A stretch of 64,000 bases of DNA from Clusia tigrina (Eukaryota > Arthropoda > Insecta > Diptera > Clusiidae). Of the stretch, positions 43,246-53,439 are shown in pieces. The notes under the pieces were generated by a model, which was not told the DNA's origin, searched no databases, and saw only the letters and a list, made by a program, of their open reading frames with translations. The translations under genes and the position numbers were made by a program. The number at the start of each line of letters is the position of its first letter. Positions within the stretch are counted from its first letter, which is position 1. The stretch spans positions 139,501-203,500 of the forward strand of contig CAKKTE020000090.1 in NCBI GenBank assembly GCA_920105625.2, read 5' to 3'.

Positions 43246-43369
43246 CCCCCCTCAAATAGAGGTTTTGGCTAGTTATGGCCAAAAACTAAAACAAAAATTA
43301 AAATCAATCAAATTCGCAATTAATTTACTTTTAATAATTTCAAATCAAGATTCCGTTCATATGTTTCTG

Positions 43370-43995
43370 AGCAATTGGAAGAGTGATATATTTTCTTAAA
43401 CTTTAAATCTTTGACTTTAACAACTACAATTTTGAAAGTTGCGATATTCCTTCGCTGTTTTACTTAGTGTACATATTTTAATTGTGTAAGTAAAAACGTG
43501 TTTTTCTTAACTTTAAATCTTAGATCTTAACAAGTATATTATTTTCAGGGTGCTATATTCATTAGCTCATTTTTATTTATTTTAATATTTAGAGTAACAA
43601 TATGTTTTCCTTAAACCCTACAATTTTTTTTTTTTTTACCTTAATAATTGAATTTTTTTTTCTTTTAAGTTGCGATATTCATACGGTTGGTTTTAATAGT
43701 AAATGTAACGATTTATTTCCTAAGCTTTATATTTTCGATCTTAATAATTATAATATTGTGTTCAACTAGCGATATTCGTTCGCTGTTTTACTTAGTGTAA
43801 CCGTAACAGTTTTAGATTCTATGTATGTACTTAATTGATTTATACATTTTCTTAGACTTAAAATGTTCTTGTTGAATTAGATTAGTTTTACTAGTTTCGC
43901 ATAAAAATATTCTTTTCTTTTTCTTATAATAATTAGAACTATTTACAACTAATTGCAGAACGATATTCATTCGTTATCTGCCTTCCTAATCCAAT
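43370..43995. repeat. Degenerate tandem repeat, unit about 95-120 bp
   Basis: GCGATATTC-type boxes recur at about 43441, 43553 (variant), 43673, 43769 and 43959. Most are followed by TTCGCTGTTTTACTTAGTGTA or a variant, and preceded by a CTTAAACTTTAAATCTT-like phrase. At least five diverged units lie between an integrase end and a polypurine tract, where an envelope gene or 3' untranslated region would be expected. Confidence 0.65.
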
Positions 43996-44082
43996 TTCTT
44001 ATTATAGATACTTTAGATACTATACATAATATATATAATGGATATAAAGATTTAAATACTATATAAATCTGCTTTTGATTTT

Positions 44083-44520
44083 ATGAATGTTTACATACAA
44101 TATGTATACTATTTCTTTCTGACTTTAATTTTTCTTTTGTGTATCTTATATCTACTAGTATTTACTGTGATTTTATTATTTTTAAGAACTTTGTTTTTTA
44201 CAAATCTGGGGGCTAGTTTGTTTCTACGGTTATCTGCAACAAAAACAGATTCGTTTTCAATAAAATCCACAGTTTCATTACGATCTTTGTTAAGTTTAGA
44301 AATTTGTGTTTTAAACTTCTTTCGCGTACAATTTTGGATAATTTAGCATAATTATCGATATGGTTCTTTAAGTAGTCTTCTGCCGTATTTGGAATACTTT
44401 TAATTTTCAAGGGATTTGCTTCGGAATAATGGCCGGTTAAAAGTTCAAATGGAGAAAGTTTAGTTACTGAGTGAATATGTATGTTTTTAAAGCTTCGTTT
44501 ACTATTTTATTATTCAACAC
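44083..44520 (-). pseudogene. Gypsy integrase C-terminal fragment
   Basis: The complement reads IHSVTKLSPFELLTGHYSEA at about 44485-44415, the end of the catalytic core in a Gypsy integrase (usual S-x-H-S-T-T...P-F-E-L-x-x-G). It continues SIPNTAEDYLKNHIDNYAKL, and in a shifted frame DFIENESVFVADNRRNKL, a chromodomain-less C-terminal domain. Its phrasing differs from that of the element at 33612-34074, so it belongs to another Gypsy family. Its 3' LTR may be the one at 42407-43245. Upstream (right) of 44520 the text breaks off. Confidence 0.65.
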
Positions 44521-44744
44521 CGAACGTTTGTTATTCCACCGAACGTTTGTTATTTCACACCCTGAAAGATTCTCAATCAATAGTGAAAGTTTAACCTGAT
44601 TGAGAATTGGTTTCATACAAAAGAACGTAACAAACGAAGTCAAAATCTGACTCGCCTACTTTGAGTCTTTTTTGTAGTTTGAACAAAAGATTTTGAGTGG
44701 GTGAAATTTATCAATGGACAAATTTCATCTTCACACTCCCTCCT

Positions 44745-45365
44745 TATTTCGCGGGAGATGGAAAACTTAGTCTTGTGGCGTGTCAATGCAGCAATGTCTC
44801 ATGGCCTTAGCTGTGGTCTCATCATACAGCATCTTCAGTAAGCGTGGCTCACGGCCCTGTACTAGGAAAGCGGGACTGTAGCCTGTTGTTTCCGAAACAC
44901 TGGAGTTGATAGCTAGAGTCAGTTCTGGCAGCAAGTCATCGCACTTCTGTTGCTATTTACCCGTAAATGCTGTGTATTTCTATCTATTTTCTTCCATGGG
45001 GATCTGCCAATAGCCGTTCTTCAGGTCGAGGATAGTGATATGTTTGACTTCATGTAAGCGGTCCAGAATGTGGTGAATGCGTGTTAGGTGGTACGTGTCG
45101 AGATTAGACCTCGTATTCAATTGTCGGCAATAGTCGCCACCTGCGATCCTTCTTCCGCACCAACACGATTAGTGCGCTGTGGGGGCTGTGTGAAGACTCT
45201 ATACAACCTTTTGTTAAAACTTCATCTATTTCGGCATTGATTACCTCTTTCTGTGCCGGGTTCTTGGGGTAGTTATCTTGTTATCTCTGCATTGTTAATA
45301 CCCAGTTAATTTGGGTAGTAACAATGCAAACATGGTGTGATACTTCGTCATGAGGCAGACATATA
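44745..45365 (-). pseudogene. Gypsy RT fused to integrase end by deletion
   Basis: Read right to left. IDEVLTKGCIESSHSPHSAL and VLVRKK (RT motif 1, about 45250-45150) are followed in shifting frames by TYHLTRIHHILDRL, HITILDLKNGYWQI (motif A, about 45040-44995). The text then changes directly to integrase C-terminal wording: ELTLAINSSVSETTGYSPAF, then VQGREPRLL and ATAKAMRHCCIDTPQ (about 44950-44760). Everything from the RT catalytic box through RNase H and most of integrase is missing. It is a deletion derivative of a Gypsy family not seen elsewhere in the window. Confidence 0.6.
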
Positions 45366-45374
45366 CTTCCCCTT

Positions 45375-46440
45375 TCACAACGCTTTTCGCCCACCAATTC
45401 CACTCACAACAACCTCGCTGCGTTGCCTCTTTAAGCACAATTTCTGAACACAGGATTCTGAAATGAATGATGAGTGCAAACCATTATCGAATAAAGCCCG
45501 AGAGATATATGTGTTTCCAGTGTGTTCTGCAATTCGTACTAAAGCAGTAGCCAAAAGTACGGGTCTATTTACTGAAGCTGATAAAGCGGTTGCATCCACC
45601 GTGTGTGGAATTTGTGTTTTGTCCCTTACAGAATCTTCATTAATAGGCCCAAAATTATGAAATAGTGTATGATCTCGGTTGTGGCAGACCTTGCACGTGG
45701 ATGAACTTCGACCAACATTACCCTTATGCCTAAACTGAGAAAATCAGTACATTCCTAGATCAAATGCTTACCAGAATAATAGATACACTCTTTTCCTAAA
45801 GCCTTGTTTACTTGTGCAACGTGGCAAGCTTTATTGCCCTTGCTTGCGCTTAAAGCGTTCTTATTTTTATTAGAGTACGAACCAGCTGATTTGATGACCT
45901 CTAACAATCGGCAGAGAGCTTCTAAAAATGTGTGCAAATATTTTAGCCGAGGCGACGACTCGTCTGTAAGTGATAGCTCCCATTGACGTCGAGTATTATT
46001 TGCAAGCCGATGACCATTTGCATGATTAAGCAAATCATCCCAGTACTTAACATGCACCTTCATAGCTTTAAGTGCGAGTACATTTGTATGATCGGATCGA
46101 TCACGCTTTTGATGGCACAGCCGGAATCTGAGGTTACTTTTTGAACAGCAAAAATTTCAGTTAAATGGTGATGTTGGAGGACCCCACTTATTTGGTATCT
46201 ATCTGTCAGCAAATTCCACGCTTCAACAAAATTCTCTTCTTTTAACTTAAAGCATGAGATCAATTGCTACGGTCCACCCATTAGGCAACAGCTTAAGTAG
46301 TGCAGCTTTTGACTGCCAGTCAAAGCTTCCTGGTTTATTATTATTGCATTAAAACCACCAAAAAATTATACCCAAGTGGCTGGATCACCGGAGAAAAGCG
46401 GCAACTCTGTCCTTACGGACTTTAAGCACGCTCAATAATA
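45375..46440 (-). pseudogene. BEL/Pao Gag-protease fragment
   Basis: Frame 46263-46060 reads EENFVEAWNLLTDRYQISGV and SGCAIKSVIDPIIQMYSHL, the DUF1759-type BEL Gag core. Frame 46063-45755 continues LANNTRRQWELSLTDESSP and ends with a zinc-knuckle remnant (CIYYSGKHLI). Frame 45599-45375 reads PVLLATALVRIAEHTGNTYI, then ALFDNGLHSSFISESCVQKL. This is the protease catalytic region, with D-N-G in place of D-S-G. The element then switches abruptly to Gypsy RT at 45365, so the join is a recombination or nested-deletion point. Confidence 0.65.
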
Positions 46441-46834
46441 TAATACAATATAAGCATGCGAAAGAAGAGCTGTACAATTTCGTCTGCCAAACCCACTGTC
46501 AGCAGTGCGGAATGAAAATCTGTACCTGACACTAACCACGAGTGTTAATATAGTTAAGTGAGTGAGTGGTAGCGAAAAAATTGATGTGGTAAGCTAATAA
46601 TTACAGTATAAAATTATGATATAGAAGAAATTAAAACATTATAAAAAATATAATAATGAGGCTTCAGTTCAAGAATTGTGTTAGTTCAGTTAATTGAATT
46701 GTGTACCCGTTTTTTAGTGTTTTTGTGAGGACATTCAAAAAAAAATTGAAAGCCAAAGAACCCCCGAGTCTGACTTAGGCTCCGCATTGATTTATTCACG
46801 AACATTTTGGTGCCCCATAGGGGAATCTAAGGTG
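46441..46834 (+). repeat. Possible BEL LTR end with primer-binding site
   Basis: On the plus strand CACGAACA (46797-46804) is followed by TTTTGGTGCCCCATAGGGG. Compared with the TTTGGTGACCCCGACA primer site next to the LTR of element B, this looks like a diverged BEL/Pao LTR end plus primer site. It would belong with the plus-strand protease scrap at 48180-48560, with the mariner inserted between. The left LTR end is not defined. Confidence 0.3.
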
Positions 46835-46934
46835 GAACATAAATATATATACATTCAAAAAGAATATATATATTTACATAAATTTAAATCAGTCGGCAGC
46901 GCAGTTCGGGCTTTATCTCACCCGCTCGCACCTA

Positions 46935-47860
46935 AAGGGTTTTTCAAAAGAAACGCTACAAAAGTAAATCGATAGTGACAGCAAACGACGCTATATTTTT
47001 TCCCGCTCTTTTGACATTTCTCTTCAGAAAGGTTTTCCAGTTCATCACGCAAAGATATACGAGCCAACCACGAGTCGAAACTATTAAAATTTACTACCGA
47101 AATTCGTAGTCAGTCGCCTCAACTTTAAGAGCGCTACGTCCAATTTATGATGAGGGTCATTTCTGGCTGAATGGCTTCGTCAATAAGCAAAATATGCGTT
47201 ATTGGTTAGACAGCAATCCACACGTACTCCATGAGTCATCATCGCATCCCGAAAAAATTACGGTTTGGTGCGGTTTATGGGCCGGCGGCGTCATTGGGCC
47301 GTACTTCTTCCGTGATGATCAAGACCGGCACATTACTGTGAATTCGAATCGCTACCGTTCAATGATAACCGAATATTTTTGGCCCCAATTGGATAATATG
47401 GACTTGGAGGACATGTGATTCCAACAGGACGGCGCCACAAGCCACGCAGCGTATGCCACAATCAATTTACTGCAAACCAAGTTTGGTGAACGTGTTATCT
47501 CACGAAATGGCTCAGTCGATTGGCCGCCTCGGTCGTGCGATTTGACGCCGTTAGATTATTTCCTGTGGGGCTACGTCAAGTCTATGGTCTATGCCAACAA
47601 GCCAGCGACGATTGATGAACTTCGTACGAACATCGAACGTGAAATTGCAGCAGTACCGGCCGATTTATGCTTGAAAACCGTTGAAAATTGGGTTCAGCGT
47701 CTGGACTTCTGCAAGCGTGCCCGTGGTGGCCATGCAAAAGAAATCGAGTTCCATACATAATGGCATCGAACGTACTTTCATAGGAATAAAGAATTTCATT
47801 GATGTCTAAAACCGGTTTTGTTTTACTTAAAAAAATTTTGTAGCGCTCTTAAAAACCCGA
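46935..47860 (+). mobile_element. Internally deleted Tc1/mariner element, 926 bp
   Basis: The left end AAGGGTTTTTCAAAAGAAAC and the complement of the right end, TCGGGTTTTTAAGAGCGCTA, form imperfect inverted repeats. Both are flanked by TA (46933-46934 and 47861-47862), the obligatory Tc1/mariner target duplication. Inside is a transposase remnant (47060-47760). The copy is about 400 bp shorter than a typical 1.3-kb element because the middle of the transposase is deleted. Confidence 0.75.
47060..47760 (+). pseudogene. Mariner-like transposase, deleted and stopped
   Basis: The N-terminal helix-turn-helix text ETIKIYYRNSQSVASTLRAL (about 47080-47140) runs at once into YDEGHFWLNGFVNKQ, which holds the first catalytic aspartate. 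About 130-140 residues are lost at this join. Then comes HPEKITVWCGLWAGGVIGPY. A single TGA (47416-47418) lies just before FQQDGATSH (second aspartate). SCDLTPLDYFLWGYVKS follows with the third aspartate, 36 residues between the last two. That spacing points to the DDxD mariner side (maT/rosa-like) rather than Tc1 DD34E. The C-terminus (ARGGHAKEIEFHT) is complete. Transposase cuts and pastes the element; this one cannot. Confidence 0.8.
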
Positions 47861-47862
47861 TA

Positions 47863-48179
47863 CAAGCACCGACGCAGCAGCAGGCATTGGAATTCTGGCG
47901 TTAATGTTAACTTCATTGCAGCCTGCTCTGCGATATTACTCTCGCTATCGTCTCTGCTCTGACATAAGTCAGTGCGTTTGCACCTGCATACACAGCGAAG
48001 CTTACGCCTTCGTCCCAACGGCACGCACAATGCCTACGCTGCTTCTCACACAACAGTTCTTTGTGCGAAGTAAATTAATTTTTTGGTGCTATAGAGCTGC
48101 ATTGCGTCAACGGTAGATTAACATATCGACGCAAAATTTTCGCCTTCTATTCTTCATCCAGCGGTTCTTGAAAGCTTTG
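47863..48179. other. Gene-free spacer
   Basis: Moderately GC-rich sequence between the mariner and the BEL protease scrap. Short open frames on both strands show no recognisable text. Confidence 0.35.
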
Positions 48180-48560
48180 GTACAGCTGTCTACATTATTA
48201 GTAATCATCCAGTAAACAATTTTGTGCAAAATAATTTTGTGAGGAAAAAACACAGTCAACGAATCCAAGTTTACCAACTGCAACTTACGATCTTTCACTA
48301 ATACTGAAAGCTCTCACCACTCGTTTTCCGAATCAGCTGGTAGACCCCACACAGTGGTCTCACACCCGTGGTCCACATTTAGCAGCCCCTACGTACTATC
48401 AGCCCAAGACGATTGATTTGATCTCAGGCGCTGACATGTTCGCACACATCATCTTACCATAATTGGTGAACCGGATCAGCCCATCGTCCAAAACACAAAT
48501 CTTGGCTGGATCTTATCCGGTCGGACTGGCTCTATAGAATCTCATTCCGTAACTGTGCTG
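48180..48560 (+). pseudogene. BEL/Pao protease fragment (+)
   Basis: In shifting plus-strand frames: ALTTRFPNQLVDPTQWSHT, then IDLISGADMFAHIILP and QNTNLGWILSGRTGS. This is the second half of a BEL/Pao protease (usual L-A-D-P...I-D-L-L-L-G-A-D-x-F...N-T-x-F-G-W-I-L-S-G). The catalytic D-S-G box and RT are absent. It is an opposite-strand remnant, unrelated to the minus-strand BEL pieces nearby. Confidence 0.6.
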
Positions 48561-49098
48561 TGCTGGCATCACATCTGTTGGGGGTGTCCTCAAGATTTAT
48601 CCTCATGTTGGCCGCATCCTACGCTGCGCCAATTATGTTGGGGTATTGCGTGGTGTGCTTCCGCCAGGATTATTTTCTATGTGCCGGATATTCACTGGGC
48701 GCCTAGTAGCAGCCTGAGTGCACTTTCTAACCGCGAGAATAGAAACGCGCTCGAATCAGTTGTTAGCAAAAAGTCTCTGTTTATTGGTAAAATACCTGCT
48801 TATATACTATTTTATATTAATATATTCGTATCTTAACGTTCCACTTTATTATTTCTAATTGCCCTACACTGTTATTTTTAATTGCCCTACTCTTTGGTTT
48901 GCACATTCTGCAATTGTCCGCTAATCCAATCATCGAGTGGACACTTTTGGGAAAGTGCTGACCAGTTAGTAGTGAAAGTTCATTGCAGTTCAATTGTCAA
49001 ATGCGCGCACCTAAAAGCATGCAATCGACTTTTACTTAATAATAACATTTTCATTACATTATAGGTGCGCTTTAGGACTATGCACGTTTATTATTTTA
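48561..49098. other. Gene-free stretch
   Basis: No motif-bearing frame. The plus-strand frame at 48555-48836 has low complexity and no recognisable family. Confidence 0.35.
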
Positions 49099-49099
49099 T

Positions 49100-49318
49100 T
49101 AAGAATAAAAGGATTATTTTTGTAACGAATTTATTGACAAGACAAGTTACAACAGCAGTTGCAATTGCGTATGTGGTTATGCCACCGTAATAATTTTTCA
49201 GAAGAAGAAGAAGAATTATTGAAACATTTTTTGGCAGATCTTATAGCTATTTCGGACACGCCACTTGTCCTCATCAGAGATCTTTCGATGAAAGGCAATT
49301 TTTCGCCAAGCATTTACC
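49100..49318 (-). mobile_element. Candidate SINE, 5'-truncated copy
   Basis: The complement matches 22138-22345 from AAATGCTTGG to the 3' end AATAAATTCGTTACAAAAATAATC, with few differences. The tRNA-like head is absent. It interrupts the 3' LTR of the gypsy-like element, whose first 65 bases remain at 49319-49383. The apparent protein on the plus strand (and its twin at 22102-22296) is the antisense of this repeat. Confidence 0.6.
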
Positions 49319-49383
49319 TGCGCTTCGCTCATGCTTGCTTGGGGACAGGTGTGAAGACAGGGGCGGCTACGGGCGTGTTAACT
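49319..49383 (-). repeat. Start of gypsy/yoyo-like 3' LTR, cut by SINE
   Basis: On the complement the purine tract AAGGAGGGACG (49394-49384) is followed by AGTTAACACGCCCGTAG from 49383. AGTTAAC is the classical first sequence of gypsy LTRs. After about 65 bases the text becomes the SINE at 49318. The rest of the LTR is not seen. Confidence 0.5.
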
Positions 49384-50740
49384 CGTCCCTCCTTAAATGT
49401 CTGCGTCCCGCAGATCGACATGGGTCACCGCAGGAACTTCGTTGGTTTTTTTTCGGAGAGGATTCGCCTTGCTTCATTGTTGTGCTTTGATGCATGCCAG
49501 GGATTCTAATGTTCACAGTTATTCGTTTCCAGATTATATAGCAGGCCGTGGCTAGGGTGAGTAACATTGCAGCTTCTATCGCAGTTGAAACATGGAATTT
49601 GTCACCGTCACTAAGGTCATGAACATACTCCAGGTTTAATTTAAGGCCCTCATTGGTTATGTTGCTCAGCATCGATGGTAATGCTTGAAGGCTTCTGGTC
49701 TCTGTGTTGATGAAAGTTCGATTGTAAATTTGCACTGTTTCATTTTTGAGCTGTATGAGGAAGGAGCCCTCCAGGCGTCTTGATTCTTTTCCGCCACGGA
49801 CGGTTCCATTGAAGTTTGTTAGACAAATTATGTTTCCGTTAATCATCTCCACGACTTCATCACTATCTGTTTCAAACCGGCATTTGGCATCGCCACCTTT
49901 CAACAATCTTGGTAAACATCCTTCTTCGGGTAGCTTCTTTATAAGGCTCTCCTCACAAATTGTCGCGTTGTTGATAGAGAGGCAATCGCCAGTAATACAA
50001 TAAGTTTCTTCAGTATTCATCAGCAATCTTTTGTAGAGGACATCGACACGTTTGCCTCCTGACGAGGTGTTCCTCACCAGTATTAGTCGATATTTATCCG
50101 GCTTCACCTTTGGCACCGAGAGCACGTATACGAGCATAGTTCCATTCGTATATATAGATGGCTTGGCATATTCCATTGCTTCTACCAGATTTTGATAAGG
50201 TAGCGCCTCTTCTTCAGAAATAACCTGCTCGGTTTCCACTTTTTGCCATTTGACAAGCTCGGACTATTTCTGAAATTTGCTCTTTTAGGACGAGAGCCTT
50301 GTTAGCCACCAAATTTTCGAGATTTTCCGCATTGAAGCTTTTATCAACGTCATTTGCAAAATCAACCACGTTGTTAACTCTCTTTATAGCTTCTTGCGTG
50401 GCGTTAAAGATTTTCCTGTTAATGGAAAGCTGGTTATTGTTGTTGTCGACCAACTGATTTTGGTTACGCAGAACACAATCCCAATCAATGGCGTCAGGGG
50501 ATCCTGCTACCCATTTCCATGCCGATCCAATCCAATTATAGAGCGAGGTATTCTACAATTCGTTAAGACGCATTTTCGTTTGGCTGAGATGAAGTTCGAC
50601 GATCGTCTTCATCGGAGTTGCCTCAAGCTCCAGTTGCAGTACACCCGTCAGTTCCAAAATAATTTCGTCGAATTGAGATAGGTCTAAGCTTGAAGTGGCC
50701 ATTGATTATCCATCAACCTCCATGTTCGATTGTCACCAGC
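49367..50740 (-). pseudogene. env: Gypsy/yoyo-like errantivirus envelope, 3' half
   Basis: Two main frames. At 50453-50214 is a heptad-like coiled region (ATQEAIKRVNNVVDFANDVD, then NKALVLKEQISEIV), typical after the fusion peptide of gypsy Env. At 50239-49367 is the ectodomain with paired cysteines (YCITGDC, CEESL, GCLPRLL, AKCRF, ICL), N-glycosylation sites, then a membrane anchor (AMLLTLATACYIIWKRI, about residues 224-241) and a basic cytoplasmic tail. Further decayed text runs to 50740. The surface subunit and signal peptide are missing. One frameshift separates the frames near 50225. The stop lies inside the LTR start, as in gypsy. Confidence 0.75.
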
Positions 50741-51295
50741 GGAGATTTGTAGTTTAAAGCATTGAACCCGCAAGCGTAGGGAATTATAAGCAATCTAATT
50801 TGACAAAAATTTCAAATAAAAATTCACAATTTTCTCTTAATATAAAATAAAATAATCTCAAAAAAATCTTGGCTTCAGCGCTTAACTAACATTTGCCATT
50901 GTCGAGTATTCTTTTCCTGGAGCTCTATGTCCTTGATTGCAAGAAAACATGACTTATGCGAACAACTTTATTCTTTTCGAAAAATTCAAGTCACGAAAGG
51001 ACAGATAGCTTCCTAAAAAGAAGAGCGTTACAAGTACAGCATATCTTCAAGAACAAACTTTTAATATTTTCTTAACTTTTAACAATTCGATCTCTTTTTT
51101 TATATCATATGTATAACCTACTTTTGTTCTAGAGAGATAGCTTCCATATTTGGAAATTTTCATTTTCTTTTTGCAATTTACAACTTACAAATTATTAAAT
51201 CAATTTTTTATATTTAAATATTACTGTTATTATATTATATTTAATTAAACAATTCTTTTTCTTTTGTTTTTCGAATTAATTATATTTATATTCGA
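50741..51295. other. AT-rich gene-free stretch inside errantivirus
   Basis: Between the integrase end and the Env remnant. In an intact gypsy-like element this would code for the integrase tail and the Env surface subunit. Here only AT-rich, stop-filled sequence remains, so most of Env has been lost or replaced. Confidence 0.4.
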
Positions 51296-51995
51296 GCCCG
51301 CGAAGGCGGTATGTTCCTCACATACACTACGTCCCCCTGTGCATACTTCTTAGGGTCCTGCCTTTTTTCATCCATCCGATTCCTCACTTCGCTAAAAATT
51401 TTGTTTTGAAAATTTTCTAACTCCTGATAATTTATTCTTGTACCCTATTGAAAAATATATCGCTCGGTTTGTACTTAGTTATGGAATGAATTGTATTGTT
51501 ATATCGATCGGCAGCTATGTACCACAATTCCTTTGGAGATGTGTTGGGTATCTCTCTTTGTAAACACCGGTATATTTCAATAACGGTGGAGTGAAGTCTT
51601 TCGACTTGCCCATTCACTTCGCGCCGTTGAATAGGGGTTTGATAAAGTCTATTTCCTAACCCTCTAACAGATTTAGAGACTAAAGGACTGACGAAGCCTC
51701 TTTCGTTATCAGTAACTATCATCTATGGGACTGTAAAATACTGAAGAATTTTTGCAAATTTTTTACGTAAAAATACAACGGACTTATTCTTTATGTGGAA
51801 GAATTTCGCAAATTTAGAGAATTTGTCTACGCAGCTGAGAAATTTTTCCCCACTAATTTCGAAATAGTATCGTTCCATTTACAAAAAAGGATTTTGGAAG
51901 CTTTTTGCTATTTAGGGAAAGAGATGCATTTATAAAATTTTTGTTCGCACCTGTGTCTACCAAGAATTTCAACACAGTGCCCTGGCTATCCACGT
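51296..51995 (-). pseudogene. Gypsy/yoyo-like protease fused to integrase
   Basis: Read right to left. KFLVDTGANKNFINASL (51970-51920), a retropepsin D-T-G-A box, leads within about 60 bases into integrase core text: KFLSCVDKFSKFAKFF (shifted frame, about 51845), IVTDNERGFVSPLV (51722 on, catalytic D-N-E), and NGQVERLHSTVIEIYR (third catalytic region, E). Then come YNNTIHSITKYKP and the C-terminal QGDVVYVRNIPPSR (about 51345). RT and RNase H, normally some 1.8 kb, are absent. The fused copy has stops and could only move with help, if at all. Confidence 0.75.
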
Positions 51996-52080
51996 ACTCT
52001 ATGTAAGGTAAGCTGGATAGGCTCCTGTCATAAAATTCACCTGATATTCGGAATTCTCTTCAGCAAAATTCGCATAGTCC

Positions 52081-53110
52081 TCATTTACAGTTTCCATATG
52101 GAACATCCTCTGCTGCTTTGGCGGAAGTTGTCTGAACCGGATTTCCGTTTGAATGGGAATCCTTGTTGAGGTCTGTTTGAGAATCTCGCCCGTCGCGTCT
52201 ATATAGAAGGGTCCACCTCCATTTTTTCCATTGGCCTTGGAGCTTCAGTCCTTTGAGTGAAATGCCGATTCTGGAAGGAACCACTTTGCAGCCTAAATCC
52301 AAACTTATGGTTGTTTCCAACAGGTGAGAAATTGCTGTTAAACTTCGAGAACGACGGACGAGGATTACTGTCCTTATTCATTTCGTTTACCGGAACAGTC
52401 ACCCTATTTATACCACCGTGCACAGGATGGCTCCTAAAATTCAAATTCTGAATGTCTAGACAAGCTGTGTAGGCTTCGGGTAGTGATCTTGGTCTTTGGA
52501 CAATAATTATGCAGGAAAGATCGCCACTCAATCCCCTTACAAAAACATCCAGCGCTCTATTTATGTAGGTTTCTATCAGTGCATCTACGGTTTCGGCAGA
52601 GTAGTTTTCGGTTTTAAATTTATTTATAATTAAGGAAAATTGGTGGTTGACACGAGCATAAAACTCGTCCAACTTCAAGTTACCCTGAGTCAGCTGACCC
52701 AGCTGATGCTCGAGGGCATGGATGTCCCTTTTATCAGCGTAGTGAAGCGACAGGCAACCTTTTATTCCTGCCCAGTCGACTTCCGAAATATTGTGGGATA
52801 TTAAAGCAAAATCAGCGTTACCCATAACCTTTTCCCTGATGCTCTTGAGGATTGTCCTATAAATTGGTTTCGTCCTGACGATCTTGTAATCGTCTAAGAT
52901 TCCTCTCAACTGATGTCACCCAGGACACGTATTGGGCTGGGTTTCCCTCGAATGCCTGGAGGTCCCTAACTGTGTCTGGCAACCTGCCTATTTCCCTCAA
53001 ATCTTCCTCACTCACTGGCCCACACAATGGGATCTCAGCTGGGGTCACGGTAAGTGCATTCATTTGTTCCAGTTGACGAATGCGATTTTCCGCCTTCTTC
53101 ACCTCGACCA
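52081..53110 (-). pseudogene. gag: Gypsy/yoyo-like Gag
   Basis: Frame 53180-52857 gives the N-terminal helix (MVEVKKAENRIRQLEQMNAL; first in-frame ATG near 53110) and ...DLQAFEGNPAQYVSWVTSVE. Frame 52909-52199 continues VMGNADFALISHNISEVDWA, IKGCLSLHYADKRDIHALEH and a long capsid-like domain, with SFSKFNSNFSP at the end. There are no CCHC knuckles, in keeping with gypsy proper. Two frameshifts occur. An ATG in another frame just upstream (near 53153) hints that the start region is itself shifted by an indel. Confidence 0.75.
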
Positions 53111-53169
53111 TAAGTGCACCCACAGCTCGGTAACCGAACGGGTCAAGGAATCCATAATAAAAAAATTTT

Positions 53170-53340
53170 TTACTCACCAAATTCGTTTTCTTTCTTTTGG
53201 TAAATTTTCCCTTACTCCTTCCTGCGTTGCTTTCTTTTGTTGCTTTTAGCTTGAGTTCGCTGAGCTAATGCCGTAATTTCCTTATATTTTTTTTTCTCGG
53301 ACTCACAGACAGATCGATTGCATTGGTTATGTTATTGCTG
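53170..53340 (-). promoter_or_regulatory. Errantivirus leader with candidate env splice donor
   Basis: On the complement, TTTG followed by GTGAGTAAAA (about 53180-53170) is a strong 5' splice site just before Gag. In gypsy the env messenger is made by splicing from the leader to env, so this is a plausible donor (inference). An A-rich, GCAACAAAAG-type leader lies to its right. No LTR or primer site could be identified further right. Confidence 0.4.
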
Positions 53341-53439
53341 AAATGTAATATGTTTTAGTATATCATAAAATAACACATAATCACATAATTTCTGGCTTAG
53401 GTCACGGAAGGGACGCGGTAGCCCTTTTTTGTCGTCCGT

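Noticed and set aside
47126..47864. A 14-base inverted match (TTTAAGAGCGCTAC at 47127 and its complement at about 47840-47853) as mariner termini
   Set aside because: The left copy lies inside transposase coding text (STLRAL). Better ends with TA duplications on both sides are at 46935 and 47860.
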